Assembly (NCBI GenBank): GCA_035940775.1
Contig: DASZEN010000050.1
Location: 1-64,000, forward strand
Direction of reading: 5' to 3'
DNA length: 64,000 bases
Source of the DNA: DASQYE01 sp035940775
GTDB taxonomy: Bacteria; Acidobacteriota; Blastocatellia; Pyrinomonadales; Pyrinomonadaceae
Shown here: positions 50,044 to 60,258 of the stretch, piece by piece
Layout: the number at the start of each line of letters is the position of its first letter
Position numbering within the stretch: position 1 is the first letter of the stretch
Program-made: the position numbers and the translations under genes
The notes under the pieces: generated by a model
What the model was told of the DNA's origin: nothing
Databases searched by the model: none
Seen by the model: the letters and a program-made list of their open reading frames with translations, nothing else

Positions 50044-50549
50044 GTGCCATTTGTAGAAGCACGTACGGATGCGCCTTCTCGGATCAATCCCGAATGAGAT
50101 TAACCAACGCACGTAATGCCCGAGTCATCGGGCTCGGGGGAATTGTTTATTTCAACCCGCCGAAAATATTTACCTATGCCGCTGGCAATGTTTCGTCACA
50201 ATTCTCATCTGATAGTAGTACACTTCCGGTAGTTGACACCCCGAGTCACTATTCTCTTTCGCCCGTCAATTTTTTAGACCTGGAGTAACCCGACTTCTTC
50301 TAGTTTAGGTCTCCGTCTTCAACCCACGAGCGAGACGCGCTCTCATCCGTCGCCGAGCCTTCTAAACCGGTCTGTATCTGTTTTTCGTTACACGCTGATC
50401 CGTACCCCCGGTTAAGGGATAGACCCATCAGCACAGGCCCCGCGCAAATAGGCTGTTAACAACACACCCTTAGCCGCCATCCGAGCGAGAAGGCTCACAG
50501 CCATTGAGGATGCCTTCGAGCGCTTATTGCGGCCCCGGCCAGCACCGTC

Positions 50550-52787
50550 TTGCCGACACCGACGACCACTTACACTTACATGACGACGGGTGATCGTACC
50601 CGTGTTGACACGGTGACGACCGCAGGCATCAGCACGGAGGACTACGACTACGACGCGGAGGGCAGGGTCGGCACTCAGACTGTGATGATGACGGGCCGCA
50701 CCGCCTACCCGCAGGCCATAGACTATATCTATGACACATTGGATCGAGTGACGGACGTTCGTTATCCGGCGCAGTACGGGATGACGGGCTCGCCCCGCAA
50801 GCTCGTACATTATGACTATGACGTGGCGAGCAGGCTCACTACTTTGAAAGTGGACGGAGCAATCTATGCTTCACAGATCGCCTACAATCCTTCGAGCCAG
50901 ATGACCTCGCTGAAGGTGGGAGCCGCAACTGCGAATCAGATCACGGAGAGTTACAGCTACCAGGCGCAGACGGGATTAATGACCAATCAGAAGGTGGAGC
51001 GCGGAACGACCACGCTCACCCCGCTTCTCGACTTCTCTTATGACTACCTGAGAGTGGGAACGACCGCCGGGCGTGCGGGCCAGCTCACAAGGATCACCAA
51101 CAACCTGGATAGCGGGCGGAGTCGCGCCTACGAATATGATGCTCTGGGAAGATTGAAGAAAGCGACGGGAGGCGTGCCGACGCTGTGGACACAGAGCTAT
51201 GTCTATGATCGTTAAGGCAACAGGACGAGCGTGACCGAGACGGGAACGGCAGACAACGGGTCGCCTATTGAGAGCGACGGCTTTGCGCTCCTGGCCTATG
51301 GCGCGACCAGCAATCGGATCACGACCGCCGGATGGACGTATGATGCTGCTGGCAATCAGGTCAGGGGGCAGAACGGCGTCGGCGCATGGCAGCGTTATCA
51401 ATACGACGCGGCGGGAAGGCTGATTAAAGTCATGACGGACGCCAGTGTAGAAATCGCCAGCTACACCTATGGTTCGAGTAATGAGCGGCTGATGACAAAA
51501 GAAGGCACCCTGCGCACCTACTATGCGCGGTCAGACTCGGCAGTTTTAGCCGACTATATCGAGGTGAATACTTCGGGCGTGTTGCAGTGGGATAAGAGCT
51601 ACGTCTACATGGGCGTCAGGCTCCTCGCCACACAGCAACGCAATGGGACGACCGAGAGCGTACAGTATCATCATCCCGACAGGCTGGGGACGCGGCTGAT
51701 TACCAACGCCTCGGACACTATCGTGCAGGAACAGGCGACGCTGCCTTACGGTGTGGCATTGGAGGGGGAGACGAGCGGGGCGACAAACAGGCGCTTCACG
51801 AGTTACGAGAGGAATACGGCGACCGGGCTCGATTATGCGTTGAATCGTCATTACGACTCGATGCAGGGCAGGTTCACGCAGGCTGATCCTCTGGGGATGA
51901 AAGCGGTGAATTTCGCTAACCCGCAGAGTTTGAACCTCTATGCGTATTGCGGGGGTGATCCGGTGAATCTTACTGACCCGAGCGGATTGGATTGGTTTAA
52001 CGATCATGGATTCGATTCCTCGACGGGCGGGTTCATCAGCTCCGGTAGGCCGTATTGGATCACGGAGTTTGAGCCCAGAGGTGTGGATCTGGGGCGTGGC
52101 ACATTCTATGGCGGCAGATTATCCGACGAGGCGGAAGCGGCTTACGCGGGGCATGTCCGAGACAGCTTTGACGGGGCCAATGCGCAGGCGGCATGGGACA
52201 GAGGAAACTACACTCTGGTAGCTTCAATCCTCAACGCAAATTCGCACGTCGGATTATCAGCCAATGGAGAAATCTTCTGGGGAGAATTAGGTGCGGCGTT
52301 CGCCACCGGGTATGGACAGGGATGGTCGGAGATACAGCTTGCGTCCATGCAATGGCCGATTGACGTCGAAAGCGTACTTTATCAGAAGGGCTTAAAGGCT
52401 GTTGGTCTGCTTATCTCAAAGCGGAGACTACCGGATTCCTTCATCGTTGAAGCTTCGGCAGCGCGCCTCGGTGGAATCGCGATTGGAGGGTCTCGCGCTA
52501 TTCCTAAAGGGAGTACTCTGTACGATGCTTTAACCAACCCGATGAAAGGTGTGAGTTTCGGAGCCGGGGCCGGAGTCTCATTTTCGGCAGGCTGGCTCGG
52601 ACAGCTTGATCTCCCAAACCCCAGAGACGTCAGATCATGGTTGGCTTGCCCGGGATTCAGCATCGGCTATTACAAATGGATTGGCGGTGGCCTCGTCATC
52701 GCACCTAACTCGACACCTACGTGGGGTATTGTAATTGGTATAGGAGCCGGAGGCTTTGGCACAGTTGGAGGCTATACAGGCCCCTAG
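50550..52787 (+). pseudogene. RHS/YD-repeat protein, truncated at the 5' end and broken by one TAA
   Basis: One reading frame spans 50550-52787 with a single in-frame TAA at 51213-51215. The local protein reads YVYDR, stop, GNRTSVTETG; intact repeats read YDRYGNR, so the stop replaces a Tyr codon (TAT/TAC to TAA). YD repeats run to about 51900, then the RHS core end LNLYAYCGGDPVNLTDPSGL. A variable C-terminal domain of about 265 residues follows, Gly- and Ser-rich, without a recognised toxin motif. There is no N-terminal signal or coat domain, so only a C-terminal part remains. Confidence 0.8.
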
Positions 52788-52805
52788 CGCGGGGAATTTC
52801 CCGAT

Positions 52806-53249
52806 ATGTTTTCAAAGAGATCAATATTGCCGGGTCTGTTAGCTGCATTGCTATTCTTCTTAGTAATGTATATGTACGAGAGCAACGGGCCGAACAAAGA
52901 TGATGTGAAGTTCAAGGAGATCGAACAGCTTTGGGGCGACATGCCGATATATCCCGGCATGGTTGAAACCAATTCATCCTCAAACTCGGCGGGGCGCAAG
53001 GCTCACTTGAGCAAAAATTATACGTCTCCTGCTGCCTATGAAGACGTAAAGCGCTTCTACATAGAAAAGCTCACCCAAAAAGGCTGGCAGTTTGTCCAGG
53101 AGAAACAATTAAGCGATTGGGGACGCGACGTGGGCGGGCGCGACCTGGAGTTTCGCAACGGTGAGTACGAACTGGGGGTTTCCTACGCTGGCGAGAAAGC
53201 AGATTACGGGTGGAACTATTCCGTCGGCATCTATTGGTATGCCAAATAG
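52806..53249 (+). CDS. Membrane-anchored protein of unknown function, downstream of the RHS remnant
   Basis: 147 residues. One N-terminal transmembrane helix or uncleaved signal (about 8-26) is followed by a soluble part: VKFKEIEQLWGDMPIYPGM, AAYEDVKRFYIEKLTQKGWQFVQEK and RDLEFRNGEYELGVSYAG. The helix-plus-sheet layout with WxxxxE and FY near helix starts is seen in small periplasmic domains. It starts 18 bp after the RHS stop, the place of an immunity gene, but that role is only a possibility. The 284 bp to the next gene hold nothing recognised. Confidence 0.62.
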   Translation: MFSKRSILPGLLAALLFFLVMYMYESNGPNKDDVKFKEIEQLWGDMPIYPGMVETNSSSNSAGRKAHLSKNYTSPAAYEDVKRFYIEKLTQKGWQFVQEKQLSDWGRDVGGRDLEFRNGEYELGVSYAGEKADYGWNYSVGIYWYAK

Positions 53250-53533
53250 TCTCAAATAATGGAATCAATATTATCAGCCGTGGTGATACGAAAATAGAAG
53301 GGGGACTTTAGAAAAGTTTCCATCTTCTGATAATATCCGTTTTCTTGAAAAGGCTCTGCGGCTTTCCTCATTCAAGCCACTTACCCGCACGGCTTGGAAG
53401 CTTCGAGGCAAGTCCAAATTATTCCTACTGAGTGGCGGAAATCTGAGAAGCCATAAGCGGTATCATAAATGCTTGTATGGCGACGGCCTTTTCAATAATA
53501 GATCAAATATAAGATGTGTAAGTGAGGGACTCC

Positions 53534-54100
53534 ATGACAACCGCGAAGCAAAAGATGGTCAGGGATTTCAAAGTGCTGACCCCGGATTTGACTATCGGCG
53601 CGGCGCAAGAGAGATTGTCCACGGCCGAGGCCGTCTACGGCGTGGTGACGACCAGTGAGGGAGAGCCGCTCGCCATCGTGACCGCAGAGCAGCTTCGAGA
53701 AGTGTCTGAAACGGACAGGTGCTTAAAGGACGCACTGGACATTCTTCCCGTCGCATTGATGATCGATCAAAACAAGCACTTGAGCGAGATAGTAGAACAT
53801 TTCTCGCCGGTGCTTCTCGGGTCTCGCGAAATAAAGGGGCTGGTCGTTTTCCACGATGGAAAGGTCAAAGGTATCGTCCCGCGAAAAATAATTACCGAGC
53901 AGGCGAATATTCGCTTACAGGTGCGGGGCGGCGGCGGCGGCAGCGATGTGAGCGCCGCGCTGATTGAAGGAGATATTGCCGCGCCCCCTCGCACATATGT
54001 CTGTCCGCACGGCGACTATGAGGAAACCGTAACCTCTTATAATCGCTTCAACCCGCCACGCTGTCCGTACGATAAAGAGATGCTGGTGCGTAAGAGGTAG
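53534..54100 (+). CDS. CBS-domain plus zinc-ribbon protein, first gene of a three-gene operon
   Basis: 188 residues from the ATG at 53534 (GAGGG upstream). Two CBS-like units: residues 10-55 (LTPDLTIGAAQERLSTAEAVYG, then GEPLAIVTAEQLRE) and 75-120 (IDQNKHLSEIVEHFSPV, then GLVVFHDGKVKGIVPRK). A Gly-rich linker (about 133-140) and a C-terminal cysteine segment follow (VCPHGDYEETVTSYNRFNPPRCPYDKEM). CBS pairs sense adenine nucleotides. It stops 5 bp before the next gene, so it is co-expressed with the SAF and CHAT genes. Confidence 0.75.
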   Translation: MTTAKQKMVRDFKVLTPDLTIGAAQERLSTAEAVYGVVTTSEGEPLAIVTAEQLREVSETDRCLKDALDILPVALMIDQNKHLSEIVEHFSPVLLGSREIKGLVVFHDGKVKGIVPRKIITEQANIRLQVRGGGGGSDVSAALIEGDIAAPPRTYVCPHGDYEETVTSYNRFNPPRCPYDKEMLVRKR

Positions 54101-54105
54101 GGGAA

Positions 54106-56010
54106 ATGTTTACGACATTTCTAAAAGAGCTGGGCGGGTATTTCGACCGCCGCTGGCTGCTATCCGTCTTCTTCCCCAGCCTGGCCTTCTGGTCAACCTG
54201 CCTGCTCGTCTACGCACTGGCTAAAGGATTCGGCCCCGTGCTTGAGCTATGGGGCCGTCAATCAAGTCAGATACAGGTGATCCTGATCGTCGCTTTCTTA
54301 AGCTGGGTCACGTTCTTCGCCGCCCTCCTGGGAAATTTTCAGACCGGCATCATCAGATTTTTCGAGGGCTACTGGCAGACATTTCCTTTCACGCGTCTTG
54401 GCAATAGCCGCTCCGCTTATTACAACCGCCTCCTGACATACCTGGACAAGCGCACAAAGAATTATGCAAACGAAAAGACCGCGCTTCGGGAGCGAATTAG
54501 CAAGGGGACAGACGAGGAGCGTAAAGATGCGATTCAGGCATTGAGAGAGTTAAAGGGGGCTGACCGCGAGAGACTGTTCTTCTTCCCCGCAGAGCCCGAC
54601 GAAGTGATGCCGACGCGGCTGGGGAATATTATCCGCTCAGCAGAGCTTTACCCCTGGACACGATACGGCATCGACTCTGTTGCTCTCTGGCCCCGGCTGC
54701 ACGCGCTGCTGCCTGCGGAATTTATAGAGACCCTTCTGGGCGCAAAGACTTCTATGGTCTTCATGCTGGTGATGGCCCTGCTCTCTTTCGTCTTCAGCCT
54801 GATCGTGTGCATGCTCTTGGCAGTCTTTACCACTAACTGGCTCCTGTTTCTCTTCTGCGCGCTCGGGTGGCCGCTCGCCTGGCTCTGCTACAAGAACTCA
54901 CTCGGCAGCGCCCTGCTCTACGCGGAGCTTATCAAGACGGCTTTTGACCTGCATCGCTGGAAACTTCTGGAGGGGCTCCATCTGAAACGCCCGACCACCT
55001 CTGAAGAAGAGGCGAAGACGTGGGAGGAAGTGACCTATTTCGTTCTGCGCGGCTATGAGCTGGAATCCGTTAAGTATGATAACGCGCCGCCGCCGCCCGC
55101 CGCTCAAAGTGAGCCGATCTTATTCGGGGACGTGGTGCGCGCCATAAAAATTTTCTTCGCGGACGAAGAAAAAGCTGTGACGCCGCCGGGCGAGACGGAG
55201 ATGAGAGATGCTTCTGCAAAGGTCGACGCTGCGCAATCCTCGTCACCTGCGGCTGCAAACTCTGAGCCTCAACCGGCTCCGGCTCAAACCGTGCCCGCTC
55301 CGGCCGCAGTGGTCGGCGCGCAGGCTCCGGACGAAGGACGGGCGGAAGGCGCGCAGGATGGCAGGCAAGAGATTGGATCGCCGCAAGGCTCCACGGCGTC
55401 GAATCCGCGCCCCAGAGATTTTTTTGCGGCCCTGTATTTCGGCCTCTTCCTGGCTCTCTTCACGCCCGCCGCATTATTGACGGGACTGAAATCCAAACCA
55501 CAGGTGCAGGTTCCCGTGGTCGCTATGGAACTGCCAGCCTACCGTCTGATTACGCCGCAAGCGCTGGAATCCAGGACAGTCACGCCCGGCGATGTCGCCC
55601 CGAATGTGCTTAAAGACCAGAAAGATATTGTCGGCCGTTACACTTTGCAGACTCTGGCGAAAGGCGAAATGATTCATCGGGGAGAGATAAAAGAGCTGCC
55701 GGATGAAGCGTTGCTGAAGGAAACCACGGCCGTCGCCATCGCCGCAACGCCAGCAATGATTTTGGGCGGAAGCCTGAAGGCAGGCGACATCGTCTCTCTA
55801 ACGATTGTTCCCCAGGCGAGTGAGACGCAGCACCCGGCGGCGCTTACCTTAGAGAATATACTTGTGCTTGATGTGAAACCGCTTCCGGGGCAAGCCGCCG
55901 GGAGCCCCGCCGCGAATCGGTTCCTGATCGTCGTGGCCCTGCCCACAAACCGCCAGCAGGAGTTTGCGATAAGCAGCGCGAATGCACATATCCTGGTCAC
56001 GCGACGCTGA
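54106..56010 (+). CDS. Membrane protein with a C-terminal SAF/CpaB-like domain
   Basis: 634 residues, 5 bp after the CBS gene. Transmembrane segments at about 20-40, 48-68, 205-232 and 238-255. A long cytoplasmic Ala/Pro-rich linker covers about 365-440. A further helix lies at about 442-464 (FFAALYFGLFLALFTPAALL), then a SAF-type domain: VPVVAMELPAYRLITPQALESRTV, TLQTLAKGEMIHRGEI and SLKAGDIVSLTIVP. SAF domains occur in CpaB pilus-assembly and flagellar FlgA proteins. The combination is unusual to me. It likely anchors the operon product at the membrane. Confidence 0.75.
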   Translation: MFTTFLKELGGYFDRRWLLSVFFPSLAFWSTCLLVYALAKGFGPVLELWGRQSSQIQVILIVAFLSWVTFFAALLGNFQTGIIRFFEGYWQTFPFTRLGNSRSAYYNRLLTYLDKRTKNYANEKTALRERISKGTDEERKDAIQALRELKGADRERLFFFPAEPDEVMPTRLGNIIRSAELYPWTRYGIDSVALWPRLHALLPAEFIETLLGAKTSMVFMLVMALLSFVFSLIVCMLLAVFTTNWLLFLFCALGWPLAWLCYKNSLGSALLYAELIKTAFDLHRWKLLEGLHLKRPTTSEEEAKTWEEVTYFVLRGYELESVKYDNAPPPPAAQSEPILFGDVVRAIKIFFADEEKAVTPPGETEMRDASAKVDAAQSSSPAAANSEPQPAPAQTVPAPAAVVGAQAPDEGRAEGAQDGRQEIGSPQGSTASNPRPRDFFAALYFGLFLALFTPAALLTGLKSKPQVQVPVVAMELPAYRLITPQALESRTVTPGDVAPNVLKDQKDIVGRYTLQTLAKGEMIHRGEIKELPDEALLKETTAVAIAATPAMILGGSLKAGDIVSLTIVPQASETQHPAALTLENILVLDVKPLPGQAAGSPAANRFLIVVALPTNRQQEFAISSANAHILVTRR

Positions 56011-56030
56011 TCCGGCGAGCGAGGTAAGCC

Positions 56031-57935
56031 ATGGAACAAGATTATGTAATGGCACAACTGCGTGAGCAAAGGGAGTCCGCCATTGAGCAGGGTAGAAAAT
56101 CGGCGACCGAGTCGCAGCCTTATGAAGCTCTCAAGTACTACCACATCGCCCTCACGGCTCAAAGGGAGCTTTTTGCCCGCTCTTCGCTCCAGACCGATAA
56201 ATTCCAATTGCTGGCCGAGGAGAGATTCCTGTACGCGGAGGCCGCATACCTGCACGCCCTGATCGGCGAGGCGCATCATGCGGCGCTCATATTGGAGACC
56301 GGGCGCGCACAGATTCTTGGCGAAGCATGGGTGCGCGACTATCTCTTCCCGGCGAAACTCGAAGAGCTGGATCCGCAGTTGGCTGCCAGATTCCGCCAGG
56401 CCGCTGCCGTTCTCGCAGAGCTTGAGAACCGCGAGCGAGACATCTGGCATGGGCCCAGAACGGAGGAAGAAAGAACCGCTGCGCTCGATGAGTTACGCGT
56501 AGAAGTTGATCGGGCCCGCCGCTCATTGGAAGGCATCATCACAGAAGCAGGGCGCGTCGTCGATTACCCGACATTCTGCGCCGTGCAGGCGCGCGAGCAC
56601 GTAGAGGCTTTGGCGGGCTCCGGCACGGCGCTCGTGTACATCGCGACGACCTACTTTGGCAGCTTCGCCATCATCGTCACGGGGGCCGCGACAGCAGCGG
56701 AGGAGGAGGAAGAGGGTGTTTCCTCGTACAAGGTCTGTTGGATGGATGATTTTACGCAGCGCGATGTAATCAACCCTGTTTCGGTCATGACGGAGGATGC
56801 CGATATCATCATCTGGACTGTCGGCTCAACCTTGAGGGGTGCTAATTCGCTCTCGCAACAGGAAGGGAGCACAGAGCGCTGGTACGAGGTGCTCGCTCAA
56901 TTAGAGAGTGTTCTCTCTGATGTCGGCCGTAAGCTCTTAGCGCCATTGACAGACTTTCTGCTGGCTGAGGGCATCAGAGACCTCACGCTCATCCCCTGTG
57001 CGGATCTGGCCCAGGTGCCGTTGCAAATCGCCCCTTTCACCCTTCGTGGTAAAACAGGCTGCATGGTCGATCACTTCGATCTTCGTTTTGTCCCTTCGGC
57101 CAGATACGGGGAGATCAGCCTGCGCGCCGCCGAAGCCATCGGTGACCAACACGGGGTCTGCACGGTGATTCAAAGCCCGGATATGCAGGGCGCGAAATAT
57201 GAGCTGGAGCACCTGGAATCCCTGTGGCCGGGCGTAGAGTTTCGCCGCCTGACCGGTAAAGGCATCGACCGCGATGACGTTAAGGCTAAACTTCGCGGGG
57301 CCAGTCATGTGGTCTTGTCGTGTCACGGTTTCTTTCAATATTGGGATCAGCTCGGTTCAGGATTTAAGGTCGGCCAGCGGCCCGGCCTGCGAACCATCCT
57401 CGACCTGCGCGATATGTTGAACGAGAAACTGCTCGACGGGTGCAGGATGGTGGTCGCTTCCGCCTGCCAGAGCGCGTTTGAAGACTCGCCTACGACGCTC
57501 GATGAATGTATAGGTCTCTCGTTCGGACTGCTCTGCACGGGAGCCGCCGGTGTCCTGGGAACGCTCTGGAACGTTCATGACATCGTGAGCGCCATTGTCG
57601 TGACGAGATTTCACCAGGACTATTTTACGGCACGCGCGTCCGGTCAGAGCGTGAAGCCCTGGGCCATCCTGAGCGCCATTCAACGCTGGCTCAAGAGCGT
57701 CTCTTATGACGAATTGCAGGAATACATCCGCTCGACTCCGACTCTCGCGGCGCTCGTTGAGGATTATCAGGAGGATTTCGGTGACGCCGCGCTTTCGCAG
57801 TTTTTCGCGACGCACAAAGAGCTGTCGGCCGGGGCCAAACGGCTCATTCAATTGTTCCCGGCAACCGAGAACGCCTCTCGCGGCGCAAGAATGCCCGCCT
57901 GGTTCTGGGGGGCCTTTATTTACGCCGGGGCTTAA
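56031..57935 (+). CDS. CHAT-domain caspase-like protease, third gene of the operon
   Basis: 634 residues, 20 bp after the SAF gene, GAGG site before the ATG. The N-terminal half is helical (TPR-like repeats, about 10-190), with the ILETGRAQILGEA lead that precedes many CHAT domains. CHAT domain (about 340-634): catalytic His432 in VVLSCHGFFQYW and Cys479 in VVASACQSAFEDSPTT. AAGVLGTLWNVHDIVSAIV is the typical core after it. Active-site residues are intact. CHAT proteases are effectors in bacterial conflict and death modules; the target is unknown here. Confidence 0.88.
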   Translation: MEQDYVMAQLREQRESAIEQGRKSATESQPYEALKYYHIALTAQRELFARSSLQTDKFQLLAEERFLYAEAAYLHALIGEAHHAALILETGRAQILGEAWVRDYLFPAKLEELDPQLAARFRQAAAVLAELENRERDIWHGPRTEEERTAALDELRVEVDRARRSLEGIITEAGRVVDYPTFCAVQAREHVEALAGSGTALVYIATTYFGSFAIIVTGAATAAEEEEEGVSSYKVCWMDDFTQRDVINPVSVMTEDADIIIWTVGSTLRGANSLSQQEGSTERWYEVLAQLESVLSDVGRKLLAPLTDFLLAEGIRDLTLIPCADLAQVPLQIAPFTLRGKTGCMVDHFDLRFVPSARYGEISLRAAEAIGDQHGVCTVIQSPDMQGAKYELEHLESLWPGVEFRRLTGKGIDRDDVKAKLRGASHVVLSCHGFFQYWDQLGSGFKVGQRPGLRTILDLRDMLNEKLLDGCRMVVASACQSAFEDSPTTLDECIGLSFGLLCTGAAGVLGTLWNVHDIVSAIVVTRFHQDYFTARASGQSVKPWAILSAIQRWLKSVSYDELQEYIRSTPTLAALVEDYQEDFGDAALSQFFATHKELSAGAKRLIQLFPATENASRGARMPAWFWGAFIYAGA

Positions 57936-58035
57936 AAAAAAACGGCCGCGTGCTGAACCCCCGACGGCTCGAACTTTGTGCGAGGGCATCACGCATCTTC
58001 GACGGCGGCTGCTCAGGTGCGGTGGTGGGCCTCAA

Positions 58036-58602
58036 TTAATGAGACCAGACCGAAGCCTTCTGCGCCCATACGCTATCCTGATACTTCCGTTTGAACTGCT
58101 CGGCCACTTCGCCTAGTACCGTGTGATCGTTCGTCGCTTTATAGTGGCTCACGCCCCGCCAGTAGACCGCTTCAGGCGCAACCTTCGAGTCGGGGTAACG
58201 CTCGACAATCTGGGCATACCTGCGCTCCGCCTCGGCCCACTTTTTGTGCATGAAGGCGACGCGCGCCAGTCCCAGCTCCAACTGGGCCCGGAACTCCTCC
58301 TTCGGAAGATAGCCTTCCAGGCGTTGCCTCTCGACACCCTCCGAATCAAGGACTAGAACGGTCGGCGTCCACACGGCGTCGAAGCGGTGGAAATAGGCAG
58401 GGTGTTCTTTGATGTGAGCCTCGACGGGCACAAAGTTCTCGTTGATGAAGGAAGAGACTTCCGGATCAGCGTACGACTCGGCCTCCAGCCGAGCACATGC
58501 GCCTCAAGCCGGGGCGGCGCTGAAGTCAACGAGCAGCGGTTTCTTCGTCGCCTGACTTTCGACCAGCGCCGCGTCCGCATCCTTGTTCCATTGCACACTC
58601 AT
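58036..58602 (-). CDS. Thioredoxin-fold protein with an in-frame TGA at the CxxC motif: candidate selenoprotein
   Basis: 188 codons from the ATG at 58602, preceded by GGGAGGA. The frame reads PLLVDFSAAPA, TGA (58506-58504, codon 33), GACARLEAESYADPEVSSF, then FVPVEAHIKE and FDAVWTPTVLVLD. The TGA is the first position of a thioredoxin-like xGAC motif (U-G-A-C), so it can encode selenocysteine. A hairpin matching bacterial SECIS rules starts 10 nt after it (58493-58477). WTPTVLV carries the cis-Pro of the fold and the last 90 residues form two TPR-like helices. If Sec is not inserted, the same TGA would make it a pseudogene. Confidence 0.75.
58477..58493 (-). promoter_or_regulatory. SECIS-like hairpin
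   Basis: On the minus strand CTCGGC-TGGAG-GCCGAG forms a perfect 6-bp stem with a 5-nt loop that has G at positions 2-3. The loop begins 16 nt after the TGA, within the window known for bacterial SECIS elements. It could be chance, as the sequence also codes for protein. Confidence 0.6.
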
Positions 58603-59070
58603 TTTTTTGATCCTCCCAAATCAGAGATATATGAACCCGAGTCGCCGGACATCGCTAACCGAGTTCCTGTCACTGAAGCCTATGGCAGCCCATGCTCTTT
58701 TCTCAACTGTCAGAACCCGGTGTCGCTGTCGGCTGATTTTGCCGGAACGTGCGCGCGCGCGCGCGAAGTATACAAGGGAGATGACCTCGGGCAATTTAAG
58801 AGCTGCCCGCACACCAAATCCGACGTAACTGTCTTTGCTCAACCGATATCATTTACGTCACCGCAGATGGTCTTCCGTAAAGCCGTCACGCCGGGCGGAA
58901 CAATGCTCATCACAATCAAACTGCCCTTCAAAGGACGCGGCCGCCCCGGCTGGGCCCGGGCCTTTACTATGCAGCCCCCCGCCATGTGGTAAAATCATTT
59001 TTAATCAGCTAATGCCTTTCTCGTTAGCCGAGGGCCAATTTTCAAACACTAGAGCTAAACAGGAGATTAT
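58603..59070. other. Intergenic stretch with no recognised gene
   Basis: Frames here exist on both strands but none has a ribosome site and family-like pattern together. It holds a (GC)7 run (58749-58763). The promoter of the minus-strand thioredoxin-fold gene should lie in its left part and that of the gene at 59071 in its right part. Confidence 0.4.
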
Positions 59071-60258
59071 ATGTACGATAACTCATTATCAACAGTTATT
59101 GCGCTGTGGAGGCTAAGTGGGTTGGAAATGGCTTTCTACATTGTAATAGCGGTTTTTCTAATAATCTTCGGTATCGTTATTGGTATTTTCCTGTGGAAGT
59201 TTCCTATTCGGTATATATCAAAAAGGATAAATCCCAAATCTAAAGAGGCCCTTGAGCTTGAGAATGATTATCGCGCTACATTTGCTCAAATAGTTGGCGG
59301 ACTATTTGTATTAATAGGTCTTTTAATTACCGGCTATCAGTTCTTCAATAACCTGAAAACTTATGAATTGGAACGAAAGAGTAAAGAAGCTGAGCGGTAT
59401 AGCAAGGCAGTGGAGCTTTTGACTAAAAGCGAGGAGTTAAACCGGTTAGGTGGTATATATGCGCTGGAAAATCTAGCTGGAACAAACCCTGATGATTATG
59501 GGCCAGCCGTCCTACAGACCCTTGTGGCTTTTCTTAAAACTAATGCTCCGGCCCCGCCGCAGTCCTCCGCTCCGGATTGTCCGTCCCCTGCGCCGTCGCC
59601 CGCCCCTGAAGCTTCTCCAACTCCAATATCATCGCCAACTCCTGAGGCTTCTCCGACTCAGACTCCAATGGCATCTCCTGCGCCTGCGTCCTCTGCAACC
59701 CCCGTCACTTCTCCCACTCCCCAAGCGGCTTCAGAGTATATCACCCAAGAGATAATTAATTTCATCGGAGAAGAACAGAACCTTGATCCGAATGGAAACC
59801 CGGTTGAGCTTCACTTAACCCGTATAGATTTGATGCGGATGATCTTAAATGACAAGCACTTCGAGTTTGCTGACTTTCGGGGCATTTACGCTTTGAGCGC
59901 GAATTTCAATAAAGCTCAGCTCCAGCACGCAAAGTTCGGGAAGGAAAGAGATCGGGAAGCCTATCTAAGGTGCGCAAGTTTTGCTAGTGCTAATCTGGAA
60001 GGCGCAAGCTTTAATGGCGCTTTCTTAGTGGGAGCCACGTTCACTGGAGCTACTTTTGCAAAAGACACAACATTTAGTCTGGCTTGTTTGTATGGGGCAA
60101 ATTTTCAAGGCACTGACCTGAGCGCACTTTCACCCGGAAGTATTACTCAAGAGCAATTTAATTCTGCGTATTCAGACCCTAATACGACAAAGCTCCCATC
60201 CTTCCTTAAATGGACTGAAGAAGCAAAGACAAGGAAAGTCTATAACTGCGCCCAATGA
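59071..60258 (+). CDS. Membrane protein with pentapeptide repeats
   Basis: 395 residues, ATG at 59071 with GGAG. Two transmembrane helices at about 20-42 and 72-90. A cytoplasmic ERYSKAVELLTKSEELNRLGGIYALENLA helix pair follows, as in pentapeptide-repeat membrane proteins. Then comes a Pro/Ser/Thr/Ala-rich linker (about 155-220), and C-terminal A(D/N)LxG-type pentapeptides (about 265-345: FEFADFRGIYALSANFNKA, SANLEGASFNGAFLVGATFTGATF). Role unknown; similar proteins are common in soil bacteria. The sequence is more AT-rich than the surroundings. Confidence 0.82.
   Translation: MYDNSLSTVIALWRLSGLEMAFYIVIAVFLIIFGIVIGIFLWKFPIRYISKRINPKSKEALELENDYRATFAQIVGGLFVLIGLLITGYQFFNNLKTYELERKSKEAERYSKAVELLTKSEELNRLGGIYALENLAGTNPDDYGPAVLQTLVAFLKTNAPAPPQSSAPDCPSPAPSPAPEASPTPISSPTPEASPTQTPMASPAPASSATPVTSPTPQAASEYITQEIINFIGEEQNLDPNGNPVELHLTRIDLMRMILNDKHFEFADFRGIYALSANFNKAQLQHAKFGKERDREAYLRCASFASANLEGASFNGAFLVGATFTGATFAKDTTFSLACLYGANFQGTDLSALSPGSITQEQFNSAYSDPNTTKLPSFLKWTEEAKTRKVYNCAQ

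Noticed and set aside
58749..58763. Alternating GC run
   Set aside because: Too short and common in GC-rich DNA to mean more.
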